From Eubacterium sp. MSJ-13 (GTDB lineage: Bacteria > Bacillota > Clostridia > Lachnospirales > Lachnospiraceae): a stretch of 42,962 nt of DNA. The stretch spans positions 1 through 42,962 of the forward strand of contig NZ_JAHLQE010000143.1 in assembly GCF_018918235.1 (NCBI RefSeq), given 5' to 3'. The notes under the pieces are model-generated. The model was given only the letters and a program-made list of their open reading frames with translations. It ran no database searches and was not told where the DNA came from. Shown here in pieces: positions 1-8,725 of this stretch (its first letter is position 1; each line of letters opens with the position of its first letter). The translations under genes and the position numbers were made by a program.

Positions 1-85
1 TATTAAAAAAGTTTTTAAATTTCTTCCTTTTGACTATGACAAGGCTGAACTGTTACATAAAAAATAAAAAATCTGTCAAAACATA

Positions 86-114
86 TTGACAAGTCTCCGA
101 ATATTAGGTATAAT
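86..114 (+). promoter_or_regulatory. Near-consensus sigma-A promoter of rpmF
   Basis: TTGACA at 86-91 and TATAAT at 109-114 are separated by exactly 17 bases, a perfect match to the vegetative sigma-A consensus. Transcription should start near 121, giving a leader of about 36 bases before the rpmF start codon. A strong promoter fits a ribosomal protein gene. In many Firmicutes rpmF is instead co-transcribed with an upstream yceD-type gene; bases 1-85 hold no coding region I can support. Confidence 0.85.
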
Positions 115-156
115 CGGAGAAGTGTTGTAAAGGAAAAGGCTAGGAGGTGGAATGTA

Positions 157-342
157 ATGTCTATTTGTCCAAAGAATAAATCTTCAAAATCAAGAAGAGA
201 TAAAAGAAGAGCAAATTGGAAGATGTCAGCACCAAATTTGGTAAAATGCAGCAAATGTGGAGCTTTAATGATGTCTCATAGAGTATGCAAGGCTTGTGGT
301 TCTTACAATAAGAAGGAGATTCTTGCAGAAGCAGCTGAATAA
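157..342 (+). CDS. rpmF: Ribosomal protein bL32
   Basis: This 61-residue protein is the large-subunit ribosomal protein L32. It begins with the typical basic stretch MSICPKNKSSKSRRDKRR, followed by a WKMSAPN-type segment. It keeps the zinc-ribbon type with cysteines in CSKCG and CKACG, so it is the C+ (zinc-binding) paralogue rather than the zinc-free form. The length is normal for the family. The ATG at 157 follows an AGGAGG at 142-147. It is a single-gene unit with its own consensus promoter and a stem-loop terminator directly after it. Confidence 0.97.
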   Translation: MSICPKNKSSKSRRDKRRANWKMSAPNLVKCSKCGALMMSHRVCKACGSYNKKEILAEAAE

Positions 343-366
343 TCAATTTGAGAATTTTATCATAAT

Positions 367-404
367 AAAAATAAACCCTTATCTTGGTATAGGGGTTTAT
401 TTTT
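367..404. terminator. Intrinsic terminator after rpmF, usable from both sides
   Basis: A stem pairs 367-382 with 389-404 around a 6-base loop, with one G-T pair. The core CCC at 376-378 pairs with GGG at 393-395, and A-rich and T-rich tails flank it. The T-rich run on the plus strand and the A-run on the left arm allow termination in either direction, which suits its position between convergent genes. Confidence 0.85.
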
Positions 405-411
405 ATTGTTT

Positions 412-492
412 TATTTTAACACTATCAAGTAAGTCCCCCACTTATTGCTCTACGCAATAGAAGTGGGGGACTTACTTGATAGTGTTAAAATA
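412..492. repeat. Long near-perfect hairpin (inverted repeat)
   Basis: Bases 412-443 and 461-492 are perfect reverse complements (32 bp). A short inner stem, 444-448 with 454-458, leaves a 5-base loop and a 2-base bulge. The whole element is about 81 bases and lies between the 3' ends of rpmF and the glycosyltransferase gene. It has no coding capacity. It could be a terminator for the minus-strand gene, a small non-autonomous element, or a processed structured RNA. It is far longer and more perfect than an ordinary terminator, and the rpmF terminator sits beside it, so a second one is not obviously needed. Confidence 0.85.
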
Positions 493-524
493 TCTCGTGA
501 GTTGAACAATCTGTCCCTGGTGCT

Positions 525-1709
525 CTATAAGAATTTTAAAAGTTCATTATGAAGTTGTTTTGCTCTTGCGTACCAAGTGTGTTCCTTGATTGCGTATTCA
601 AATGCGTTTTTCTGTATGCTTTCTAGTTTTGTAGTATCATTTAATGCGTTTTCAAAAATTTCGGGCAGCTTATCGAGTTGTTTTAAATCATAAAAGATTA
701 TATTTTCATTTTGTGTAAGTATTTCATCGAGATATTTGCTGTGGTCTGTAATGCAGACTGCTCCGTTACACATAGAATTGAATATTCTGTCGTGCGCACC
801 ATCTTTGAACCATGGCATCACATTTAATGAAAGTTTGCTGTCGGCAAGTGCTTCAAGGCAACCGAGAGAAAGTTGTTTTGGGTCCATATCGATGTTTTCC
901 GGATGTTTGCAATGAAGTTTGTCATATCCCTGTCCAACGCAATGTATCTTAAAACCAGCATCGGCAAGAGTTCTGACAACTTCGCCTCTAAAATAGCATC
1001 TTATGTAAGTATCGATAAAAATCATATTTGGGATTGCAGTCTTTATCTCTTCTCGTGTAATACCAGGAATTGCTTTTTTAAGATGTTCTTCCATTGTGAG
1101 ATCATCAGGTTTGTCGGGATTTGAGATAAGGTCATGTATTATTTCGAGATAAAACATTGCATATTCGTCACCGAGTCTGTTTATTGCATTATCAAAGGCT
1201 TCAGGTGGTGTATAATTTCCGGTAAAACATATATCATATTTTCGGTTATTTAATTTTTTGAAATCACCATTTGGATAGAGGGAGGTTCCTCCTAAAGGAA
1301 GGAAAGTTCCACTCATGAGCTTTGGATAAAATTTTTTCATATATTTATCATGATATCTATCTATTGAAACTTCATAAAAAATATTTGGATGTATATCAAA
1401 CAGCTCAGGATAAAAATAGGGATGATCTACTGCGATATTAACACATGGTATTTTTCTTTCGTCCCAGATGGAGATACCGTTCATATTAAAAAGAGAAGTT
1501 TCATAATGAATACCATCAAAATTGAAAGTGACAAGTATTGTGTCATACGATGTAGCAAAGTCACAAAGCTTTTCGGCGCTTTCCTCCTCCTCTGTCTGAT
1601 CAAAAATAAAAATCTTATATCCTAAGGCTTCAAATCCTTTTTTTAATTGCAGTGAAAAATATTCAAGTGTTTCAGTGCCGCCTGTCATAAGTACTATTTT
1701 GTGTCTCAT
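525..1709 (-). CDS. CgeB-like glycosyltransferase (GT-B fold)
   Basis: This 394-residue protein resembles the spore-maturation CgeB / DUF3880 type of glycosyltransferase. The N-terminus (MRHKIVLMTGGTET) is a Rossmann-like start. The C-terminal half holds the glycosyl-transferase group 1 pattern: a receptor-like LADAGFKIHCVGQGYDKL stretch, then PWFKDGAHDRIFNSMCNGAVCITDHS, which matches the nucleotide-sugar binding region with its D-R-x-F-x-x-M-x-x-G core. No signal peptide or membrane segment is visible, so it is probably cytoplasmic. A GAGGA ribosome binding site lies just upstream of the ATG (complement of 1707-1709). It stands alone, divergent from the CAP-protein gene. The acceptor is unknown; surface or spore glycosylation is an inference from the family. 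Confidence 0.7.
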   Translation of the reverse strand: MRHKIVLMTGGTETLEYFSLQLKKGFEALGYKIFIFDQTEEEESAEKLCDFATSYDTILVTFNFDGIHYETSLFNMNGISIWDERKIPCVNIAVDHPYFYPELFDIHPNIFYEVSIDRYHDKYMKKFYPKLMSGTFLPLGGTSLYPNGDFKKLNNRKYDICFTGNYTPPEAFDNAINRLGDEYAMFYLEIIHDLISNPDKPDDLTMEEHLKKAIPGITREEIKTAIPNMIFIDTYIRCYFRGEVVRTLADAGFKIHCVGQGYDKLHCKHPENIDMDPKQLSLGCLEALADSKLSLNVMPWFKDGAHDRIFNSMCNGAVCITDHSKYLDEILTQNENIIFYDLKQLDKLPEIFENALNDTTKLESIQKNAFEYAIKEHTWYARAKQLHNELLKFL

Positions 1710-1863
1710 AATATCCTCATTTCTAATAGTAGTCTGAATTTATTGTATATAAAGTTATGTATTCTTTCTTTAAAAAGATGAAAAATTCATCTTATACAAG
1801 TAGAGTCTAATGTAAAAATTATATCATATAGACGGAAATTAACAAGAAAAATCCGTAAATTGT

Positions 1864-1892
1864 TTTACTTGTTTCAAAAAATTTATTATAAT
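1864..1892 (+). promoter_or_regulatory. Possible promoter of the CAP-domain gene
   Basis: A perfect TATAAT lies at 1887-1892, about 50 bases before the chosen start codon. The -35 is weak (TTTACT at 1864-1869, 17-base spacer). The rest of the divergent 1710-1944 region is A+T rich, and I see no other clear element in it. Confidence 0.5.
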
Positions 1893-1944
1893 ATACTTAG
1901 TTGTAAAAATGAAATTAGGAGAGTACAAAAAGGAGGAAAATATT

Positions 1945-3714
1945 ATGAGATTAAAAGGGAAAAAGATTGTCTGCCTTATTTTGACGATAGTTTTATGCGT
2001 GACAATGGCAAGCGGATATGTAAGAGCTGATGATACAAAGGCACAGGGAATAAATGTAATATATCATACACAGGAAGAGATAAAGAATTTTTGTAATGCA
2101 AGTGGTGTAACAGTGAATGATAAATTGACATACGCCGAGGAACCTGTTGTCAGTGGCAGTTATTCGGCGGGTAAACTTTCTGATGAAACATTAAATAGCG
2201 CGGTAAAGATGCTTAATTGTGTAAGGTATATTGCAGGGATTTCATCAGATGTACAATTAAATGATGATTATAACAGTATGACACAGGCTGCGGCTTTAGT
2301 TGATTATGTAAATGGCAAACTTAGTCATTATCCCGAAAAGCCGGCAGATATGGACGAAAGTTTATATAAACTAGGTGCAGATGGTGCATGTCGCAGCAAT
2401 ATTGCATGGGCTTCATGGAGCGGTAACAGTTTAAATTGGAGCATAATAAACGGCTGGATGGAAGATGGTGATTCCTCTAATATTGATAGGGTCGGTCATA
2501 GGAGATGGATATTAAATCCTAAAATGAAATATACAGGTTTTGGTGCAGTATCAGGGAAAAAGGGAACATATAGTGCTATGTATTCTTTTGATATGAAAAA
2601 CAGCAAGGCTTCAGAATATGGTGTTGCATGGCCGGCACAAAATATGCCTGTAGAATATTTTGGAACAGAATATCCGTGGTCAGTTTCTATGGGGAAAATA
2701 GTTGACATTACTTCTGTCAAAGTAAAACTTACAAGAAAAAGTGATGGAAAAACATGGAATTTTTCAAATGATGCGGCAGATGGTTATTTTAATGTAAACA
2801 ATGATGGATATGGACAAAAAGGATGTATTATCTTCAAACCTGAGATGTCAGGTGACTATAGTGCAGGTGATATATATGATGTAAATATTACAGGCTTGGG
2901 TGATGGGAATGATGTAAGTTATTCTGTTGACTTTTTCAGCCTTGCAGAGCCGGCACAGTCTACAACACAGCCGACGCAGGCACCTTCATCAAAACCAACT
3001 ATGTCACCGACAGCAGAGCCGACACAGAAGCCAACAGAACAACCAACTGTATCACCAACGGCAAAGCCAACACAGAAACCAACAGAACAACCAATTATAT
3101 TACCAACAGCAGAGCCAACGCAGAAGCCTGTTGAACAACCAATTATATTACCAACGGCAGAGCCGACACAAAAGCCAACAGAACAACCAACTGTATCACC
3201 AACGGCAGAGCCAACACAGAAACCAACAGAACAACCAACTATATCGTCAACAACAGAGCCAACACAGAGTCCTGCCGAAGAGCCAACTGTAACACCAACA
3301 ACAGAGCCGACACAGAAGCCAGCCGAACCAACTGTAACACCGACAATAGAGCCAACACAGAAGCCAGCCGAAGAACCAACTGTATCGCCGACGGCAAAGC
3401 CAGGCAACAATACTGTCACATCGGATAAAAAGCCGGCAAGAGTCAAAATAAAAAAATGGAGTGTACGAAAAAATAAGGTTACGGTTTATTTTGGAAAGGT
3501 TAAAAATATATCTGGATATCAGTTAAGATATGCAACAGATACCAAATTTAAGAAAAACCTCAAGTATAAAACTATATCAGCAGGAGCAGCAAAGACAACA
3601 CTTACATTAAAAAAATCAAGTAAAAAACATTATATACAATTGCGTGCATATATTAGGAAAAATGGCAAAAAAGTTTATGGACAGTGGGGAGATAAACTTG
3701 TGCTCATTATGTGA
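1945..3714 (+). CDS. Secreted CAP-domain protein with Pro/Thr repeat linker and Fn3-like C-terminus
   Basis: The start at 1945 is preferred over the ATG at 1909 because AGGAGG at 1931-1936 lies 8 bases before it. The 589-residue product begins with a signal peptide (basic MRLKGKK, hydrophobic core, likely cleavage near residue 28). A CAP/SCP-PR1 domain spans about 80-225, with SHYP and GHRRWILNPK as the recognisable signatures. It is followed by a beta-rich stretch to about 333. Residues 335-488 are a degenerate 16-residue tandem repeat of the type PTAEPTQKPTEQPTVS, and 497-589 form a fibronectin-III-like domain of the kind common in Lachnospiraceae surface proteins. No LPXTG or membrane anchor is visible. 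The biochemical role of bacterial CAP domains is largely unsettled; an extracellular or cell-wall location is well supported. Confidence 0.85.
   Translation: MRLKGKKIVCLILTIVLCVTMASGYVRADDTKAQGINVIYHTQEEIKNFCNASGVTVNDKLTYAEEPVVSGSYSAGKLSDETLNSAVKMLNCVRYIAGISSDVQLNDDYNSMTQAAALVDYVNGKLSHYPEKPADMDESLYKLGADGACRSNIAWASWSGNSLNWSIINGWMEDGDSSNIDRVGHRRWILNPKMKYTGFGAVSGKKGTYSAMYSFDMKNSKASEYGVAWPAQNMPVEYFGTEYPWSVSMGKIVDITSVKVKLTRKSDGKTWNFSNDAADGYFNVNNDGYGQKGCIIFKPEMSGDYSAGDIYDVNITGLGDGNDVSYSVDFFSLAEPAQSTTQPTQAPSSKPTMSPTAEPTQKPTEQPTVSPTAKPTQKPTEQPIILPTAEPTQKPVEQPIILPTAEPTQKPTEQPTVSPTAEPTQKPTEQPTISSTTEPTQSPAEEPTVTPTTEPTQKPAEPTVTPTIEPTQKPAEEPTVSPTAKPGNNTVTSDKKPARVKIKKWSVRKNKVTVYFGKVKNISGYQLRYATDTKFKKNLKYKTISAGAAKTTLTLKKSSKKHYIQLRAYIRKNGKKVYGQWGDKLVLIM
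2947..3408 (+). repeat. In-gene 48-bp tandem repeat coding for a Pro/Thr linker
   Basis: About nine to ten degenerate copies of a 48-bp unit encode a 16-residue motif (PTxEPTQKPxEQPTVS). Copies differ by point changes (for example IILP for TVSP, and VEQ or AEE for TEQ), and one copy has lost a residue. Such linkers are usually extended and hold a domain away from the cell surface. Copy number is expected to vary by slippage or recombination. Confidence 0.85.
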
Positions 3715-3779
3715 TAAATTGTTTTGCATGAATTTTAAACAGGCTGAAATCGTTGTACTAGAGGTGTGAATAATCAGTG

Positions 3780-3808
3780 TTTACAATTTACATCAATTAT
3801 CTTATTAT
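3780..3808 (+). promoter_or_regulatory. Promoter of dapF
   Basis: TTTACA at 3780-3785 and TATTAT at 3803-3808 are spaced by 17 bases, close to the sigma-A consensus. The start site would be about 50 bases before the dapF ATG. Confidence 0.55.
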
Positions 3809-3865
3809 GAATAGAAATAGATATAAAAGCAGAATTTTTATAGATGATTTTAGGAGGACATATTT

Positions 3866-4702
3866 ATGAAGTTTACAAAAATGCATGGATGCGGCAATGA
3901 TTATGTTTATGTTGACTGTACTAAGCAGATGATAGAAAATCCGGGTGAGGTTTCAAAAATCGTAAGCCACAGACATTTTGGAATAGGTTCTGACGGTCTT
4001 ATACTGATATGTTCATCTGATGTTGCAGATTTTAGAATGGCTATGTATAATGCCGACGGCTCAGAGGGGGCAATGTGTGGTAACGGTATCAGATGTGTTG
4101 CAAAATATGTTTATGATAAGGGACTTACTGACAAGAAAAATCTTACTATCGAAACTAAAAGCGGCATAAAAGAGCTTGAACTTACTGTTGAGGCTGGAAA
4201 GGTTTCGCTTGTAAAGGTAAATATGGGAGCACCTATCCTTAAGTCAAAAGATATTCCTGTTGAGGTTGATACTGAGGAGTGTATAGATGCAGATATAAAT
4301 GTTGACGGAAAAGATTATAAGATAACCTGTGTTTCAATGGGGAATCCTCATGCGGTCACTTTTATTGATGAGGATGTAAATAAATTCCCTATTGATAAAG
4401 TCGGTCCTAAGTTTGAAAATCACCCTATGTTTCCTGACAGGGTGAATACTGAGTTTGTTCAGGTGTTAAACAGACATGAAGTAAATATGCGTGTGTGGGA
4501 GCGTGGCTCTGGTGAGACATTTGCCTGTGGTACGGGAACTTGTGCGACAGTCGTTGCCTGTGTTTTAAATGGTCTTACCGACGATGAGATAACCGTTCAT
4601 TTGCTCGGCGGTGATATATTGGTAAAATATGACAGAGAAAACGATACGGTCTGGATGACAGGACCTGCGGTTATTGCATTTGAGGGAACGATAGAGATTT
4701 AA
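3866..4702 (+). CDS. dapF: Diaminopimelate epimerase
   Basis: It converts LL-diaminopimelate to the meso form for lysine and peptidoglycan synthesis, in the cytoplasm and without cofactor. The 278 residues carry the N-terminal FTKMHGCGNDYVYVD signature. Both catalytic cysteines are present: Cys71 in MCGNGIRC and Cys221 in GETFACGTGTCA. Length and both pseudo-symmetric halves are normal. AGGAGG at 3852-3857 supports the start. It lies upstream of murE, whose product adds meso-DAP to the peptidoglycan precursor, so the pair makes and uses the same amino acid. Confidence 0.96.
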   Translation: MKFTKMHGCGNDYVYVDCTKQMIENPGEVSKIVSHRHFGIGSDGLILICSSDVADFRMAMYNADGSEGAMCGNGIRCVAKYVYDKGLTDKKNLTIETKSGIKELELTVEAGKVSLVKVNMGAPILKSKDIPVEVDTEECIDADINVDGKDYKITCVSMGNPHAVTFIDEDVNKFPIDKVGPKFENHPMFPDRVNTEFVQVLNRHEVNMRVWERGSGETFACGTGTCATVVACVLNGLTDDEITVHLLGGDILVKYDRENDTVWMTGPAVIAFEGTIEI

Positions 4703-4714
4703 GCAGGCAGGAGA

Positions 4715-4736
4715 GCTGATTGCGAATATCCGCTTG
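4715..4736. repeat. Dispersed short repeat, inverted copy of one at 42909-42930
   Basis: Bases 4715-4736, in the dapF-murE gap, match the reverse complement of 42909-42930 at 21 of 22 positions. The core GATTGCGAATATCCGC can fold into a small hairpin. Two copies 38 kb apart, both intergenic, suggest a genome-wide short palindromic element rather than chance. Confidence 0.6.
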
Positions 4737-4815
4737 GCTTTATGACACTGCTTCGTGGCAGCGTCTTAGAATTTTATTATATTTATTTTGATAAAAAACG
4801 GAATGGAGAACATAA

Positions 4816-6285
4816 ATGAAACTTTTAGAGCTGATAAAAGATTTAGATTTTGAGTGCGTGCAGGGAAGCGCTGATATTGATATTACAACACTTGTATATG
4901 ATTCACGAAAGGTTGAGAACGGAAGTGTTTTTGTATGCATAAGTGGTGCGGTAAGGGACGGACATGATTTTGCAAAAGATGTTGTTAAGGCAGGAGCAAA
5001 GGCTCTTATTGTTGAGAAGGATGTTAAAGTGCCTGAGGAAGTGACTGTTATCAGGGTTGCTGACACAAGACTTGGTCTTGCTGTTTCCTCGGCGGCATAT
5101 TTTGGAAATCCGGCAAATGAACTTACGACTATCGGAATTACCGGAACAAAAGGAAAAACGACTTCAACATATATGGTTCGCTCTATATTAGAGGAGTCAG
5201 GTATAAAGACAGGACTTATCGGAACTATCGAGAGTATTATCGGTGACGAGGTCATTCCATCTGCAAATACAACACCTGAGTCATATGTAGTTCAGCAGTA
5301 TTTCAGAAAAATGGTTGATGCAGGCTGTAAATGTGTTGTTATGGAGGTGTCTTCGCAGGCACTTATGTTAAACAGGGTAGGCGGATTTGTTTTTGATTAC
5401 GGAATATTTACAAATCTTGAGCCTGACCATATTGGACCAAATGAACATAAAGACCTTGACGATTATATCCATTGCAAGAGCCTTCTTTTCAGACAGTGTA
5501 AACAGGGTATCTTCAATGCGGATGACAGCCATCTTGAAAAGATTCTTGAAGGTCACACTTGCAAGGTGGAGACTTACGGATTTTCTGAAAATGCGGATAT
5601 AAAAGCATCAGATGTTCATCTTATGGATAAAGGCGGAACGCTCGGTGTTGCATATCACATGAGCGGTCTTATGGATATGGATGTTGAGATAGATATACCG
5701 GGCAAGTTCAGCGTATACAATTCGATGACTGCAATCTCAATATGCAGACACTTCGGTGTAAAGAAAGAGGTTATACTCGACTCGCTTTCAAAAGTGAGAG
5801 TCAAAGGAAGGGTCGAGATAATACCTGTATCACCTAAGTTTACGATAATGATAGATTATGCTCATAACGCAATGAGCCTTAACAGTCTGCTCACTACACT
5901 TAAAGAGTATTCGCCAAAAAGACTTGTATGCCTGTTCGGATGCGGTGGAAACCGTTCGAGAGAGCGTCGTTTTGAGATGGGTGAGGTTTCTTCAAAACTT
6001 GCTGACCTTACTATCGTTACATCTGACAATCCGAGAAATGAAGAACCACAGGCTATCATTGATGACATAGTTACCGGTGTAAAGAAAGCGGATGGCGAAT
6101 TTATAACTATCATCGACAGGGCAGAAGCCATAAGATATGCCATTGAAAATGCAAAAGAGGGTGATGTTATAGTGCTTGCAGGTAAAGGTCATGAGGATTA
6201 TCAGGAGATAAAAGGAAAGAAACATCATATGGATGAAAGAGAACTCATCGCCGATGTCGTAAAAGATGGAAACTTTATCAGATAA
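4816..6285 (+). CDS. murE: UDP-MurNAc-tripeptide synthetase, meso-DAP adding
   Basis: This ATP-dependent Mur ligase adds the third stem-peptide residue to UDP-MurNAc-L-Ala-D-Glu in the cytoplasm. The 489-residue protein has the P-loop GITGTKGKTT at 107-116, the central-domain TTPESYVVQQ segment, the carbamylated-lysine region around K221 (HCKSLLF), and the C-terminal DNPRNEEP motif at 404-411. DNPR is the family marker for meso-DAP rather than lysine specificity, and it agrees with dapF immediately upstream. The start follows GGAGA at 4804-4808. Confidence 0.96.
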   Translation: MKLLELIKDLDFECVQGSADIDITTLVYDSRKVENGSVFVCISGAVRDGHDFAKDVVKAGAKALIVEKDVKVPEEVTVIRVADTRLGLAVSSAAYFGNPANELTTIGITGTKGKTTSTYMVRSILEESGIKTGLIGTIESIIGDEVIPSANTTPESYVVQQYFRKMVDAGCKCVVMEVSSQALMLNRVGGFVFDYGIFTNLEPDHIGPNEHKDLDDYIHCKSLLFRQCKQGIFNADDSHLEKILEGHTCKVETYGFSENADIKASDVHLMDKGGTLGVAYHMSGLMDMDVEIDIPGKFSVYNSMTAISICRHFGVKKEVILDSLSKVRVKGRVEIIPVSPKFTIMIDYAHNAMSLNSLLTTLKEYSPKRLVCLFGCGGNRSRERRFEMGEVSSKLADLTIVTSDNPRNEEPQAIIDDIVTGVKKADGEFITIIDRAEAIRYAIENAKEGDVIVLAGKGHEDYQEIKGKKHHMDERELIADVVKDGNFIR

Positions 6286-6305
6286 CTGAGCCTAAAGCGA
6301 GGGGG

Positions 6306-6357
6306 CTTCTTGAACATTAGTTCAAGAAGATACAAAAAGCTGAAAGCAAGAGCTTTT
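6306..6357 (+). terminator. Two stem-loops in the murE-priA gap, weak terminator candidate
   Basis: The first is a perfect 10-bp stem, 6306-6315 with 6320-6329, with an ATTA loop and no T-run. The second pairs AAAAGCT (6335-6341) with AGCTTTT (6351-6357) and ends in a short T-tract. The second is a plausible weak terminator. The first may stabilise the murE 3' end or attenuate read-through into priA. Confidence 0.5.
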
Positions 6358-6421
6358 AAAACTGAAAGTTTATGGGAATACTGAACGATAAAAAATTGGA
6401 AAGAAAAATTAGGGGAAAGAA

Positions 6422-8668
6422 ATGATATTTGCTGATGTGATAATAGATATATCAGTTAAGAGTCTCGACAGGCCGTTTCAGTATATCGTGCCTGAGGAGA
6501 TGGAATTTGACATTGATATAGGCTCGGTCGTAAAGATTCCATTTGGAATCGGGAACAGGCCGATGACAGGTTATGTCGTGGGACTTTCCGGCGAGGCGAA
6601 GTTTGATGTATCAAAAACTAAAAGCATACTTGAAATAATGAAGCAGGCAGTGGTCGTGGAATCACACCTGCTTTCCCTTGCTTATTGGATAAAAGAGAAT
6701 TACGGCTCTACGATGAATGATGCGATAAAAGCGGTCATGCCAGTAAAAAGGGAGATTAAAGAGCAGATAAAAAGAATTATATATCCCGCAGTTGAAATAG
6801 AAAAAATGAAAATTAAAAGGGATGAATTTGAAAAGAAACATAATAGTGCAAGGGTAAGGCTTCTTGATGAATTTCTTAAGCTGGATAGGGAAACTTATAA
6901 TGCAGGTCTTGATTATTCTTATGTTACTAAAAAACTTAGGCTTACTGCGAGTGTGATAGAGGGACTTAGAAAATTAAATATAATTACTGTTGATGCTATG
7001 CAGCAGTATAGGAATCCTGTTGAGCGTACCGATGATATTCCAGAGATAAGACCTGTTTTAAATGGAAGGCAGAAGCACATTGTCGATGCGGTTTTAAACG
7101 ATTATATAACAGATATAAGGGGAACATATCTTATACATGGAATAACCGGAAGCGGAAAGACAGAAGTATATATGAACATTGTTGAGAAAATCATCTGTCT
7201 TGGAAAACAGGTTATAGTCCTTATTCCTGAGATATCGCTTACTTTCCAGATGGTAGACCGTTTTTATAAAAGGTTTGGAAACAGGATTTCAGTAATGCAT
7301 TCAAGATTGTCGGCAGGCGAGAGGTTTGACCAGTATACGAGAGCAAAAAACGGTGAGATAGATGTTATGATAGGTCCGAGGTCGGCTCTTTTTGCACCTT
7401 TTCAGAATCTTGGACTTATCGTTATCGACGAGGAACATGATACAAGTTATCAGAGTGACATGCCGCCAAAATATCACGCAAGGGAAGTTGCTATACAGCG
7501 TGCAAAGATGGTCGGTGCCAGTGTGATATTAGGTTCTGCAACGCCCTCGGTTGATTCTTATTACAAAGCAGTAAAGGGCCGATACAGGCTATTTGAACTA
7601 AATGAGAGAGCAGGTAATGCCGTTTATCCAAAAGTCTATATTGAGGATCTTAGAGAGGAATTAAAGGCGAAAAATTATTCCATATTCAGCCGCAGGCTTG
7701 ATGAACTGATGCGTGACAGGCTTCAAAAAAAAGAACAGATAATGCTTTTTTTGAACAGGCGTGGTTTTGCGGGTTCTGTTTCATGCAGGCAGTGCGGTGA
7801 GGTGATAGGATGTCCGCATTGTTCCGTAGCATTAAAGCCTCATATGGCAGGAGGCAGAGTGTCATATCTTATGTGTCATTATTGTGGTTATAAAATACCA
7901 ATGCCGGATAAATGTCCTGAGTGTGGTTCGATTTATATAAGCAGTTTCGGGATAGGGACTGAACAGGTTGAGCAAATGGTAAAAAAGAGATTTCCAGAAG
8001 CTTCGGTTCTTAGGATGGATGCGGATACGACAACAGGAAAACATGCACATGAAAGTATAATTAAAAGCTATTCAGAGGGCGGTGCAGATATACTTATCGG
8101 TACGCAGATGATAGTTAAGGGACATGATTTTGCAAATGTTACACTAGTTGGGATTCTTGCTGCCGACCTGTCTTTAAATGTAGGTGATTATCTTGCAGCA
8201 GAAAAAACTTTTCAGCTTACCACGCAGGCGTGCGGACGGGCGGGCAGGGCAGATAAGCCGGGGGAAGTTGTGATCCAGACGTATCAGCCTGAACATTACA
8301 GTATAGTCTGTGCAGCACAAAATGATTATAAGGATTTCTATAAGCAGGAGATAGTTATAAGAGAAATGTTGCAATATCCGCCGATTTCAAATATACTAGG
8401 AGTGTTGGTGCTTTCTGAAAATGAGAGCAGTGCGGACAATCTTGCAAAGATACTGGCAGACAGGATGAAATTGTATCATGATGTTACGGTTCTTGGTCCG
8501 ACACCTGCTGCTATTGCGAAAGCGAAGGATATACATCGCAGGATGATATATGGAAAATGCGTGGATTATGGAATACTATGTTCGGTTAAAAACAGTTTTG
8601 AAGAATTTATGCATGAGACAGATTCGTTTAAAGATTGCAGACTGAATTTTGAATTTAACTGCATATAG
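6422..8668 (+). CDS. priA: Primosomal protein N' (replication restart helicase)
   Basis: PriA is a superfamily 2 3'-to-5' DNA helicase that recognises stalled forks and reloads the replisome. In the 748 residues the N-terminal DNA-binding part covers roughly 1-200. Walker A GITGSGKT is at 240-247 and the Walker B DEEHD box at 336-340. Eight zinc-binding cysteines, inserted in the second helicase lobe, are at 455, 458, 464, 467, 485, 488, 498 and 501. The QACGRAGRADKPGEVVIQT motif near residue 605 is helicase motif VI. It is full length. It heads the conserved Firmicute block priA-def-fmt-rsmB. Confidence 0.97.
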   Translation: MIFADVIIDISVKSLDRPFQYIVPEEMEFDIDIGSVVKIPFGIGNRPMTGYVVGLSGEAKFDVSKTKSILEIMKQAVVVESHLLSLAYWIKENYGSTMNDAIKAVMPVKREIKEQIKRIIYPAVEIEKMKIKRDEFEKKHNSARVRLLDEFLKLDRETYNAGLDYSYVTKKLRLTASVIEGLRKLNIITVDAMQQYRNPVERTDDIPEIRPVLNGRQKHIVDAVLNDYITDIRGTYLIHGITGSGKTEVYMNIVEKIICLGKQVIVLIPEISLTFQMVDRFYKRFGNRISVMHSRLSAGERFDQYTRAKNGEIDVMIGPRSALFAPFQNLGLIVIDEEHDTSYQSDMPPKYHAREVAIQRAKMVGASVILGSATPSVDSYYKAVKGRYRLFELNERAGNAVYPKVYIEDLREELKAKNYSIFSRRLDELMRDRLQKKEQIMLFLNRRGFAGSVSCRQCGEVIGCPHCSVALKPHMAGGRVSYLMCHYCGYKIPMPDKCPECGSIYISSFGIGTEQVEQMVKKRFPEASVLRMDADTTTGKHAHESIIKSYSEGGADILIGTQMIVKGHDFANVTLVGILAADLSLNVGDYLAAEKTFQLTTQACGRAGRADKPGEVVIQTYQPEHYSIVCAAQNDYKDFYKQEIVIREMLQYPPISNILGVLVLSENESSADNLAKILADRMKLYHDVTVLGPTPAAIAKAKDIHRRMIYGKCVDYGILCSVKNSFEEFMHETDSFKDCRLNFEFNCI

Positions 8669-8725
8669 GAATAGTAATTTAAACATTAAAATAAAATTTT
8701 AAACAAAAACGGAGGATACAGATTT

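Noticed and set aside
412-492. Long hairpin as a tRNA or riboswitch
   Set aside because: It is a single rod-like stem without cloverleaf arms, conserved loops or an adjacent gene start.
2947-3408. Regular 48-bp repeats as a possible CRISPR array
   Set aside because: The repeats are contiguous without unique spacers, stay in frame within a protein gene and encode a linker.
2919-3446. Minus-strand reading of 175 codons with repeats such as VGSSAGFCVGS
   Set aside because: It is the complement of the Pro/Thr tandem repeat; low-complexity repeats keep shadow frames open, and it has no ribosome binding site.
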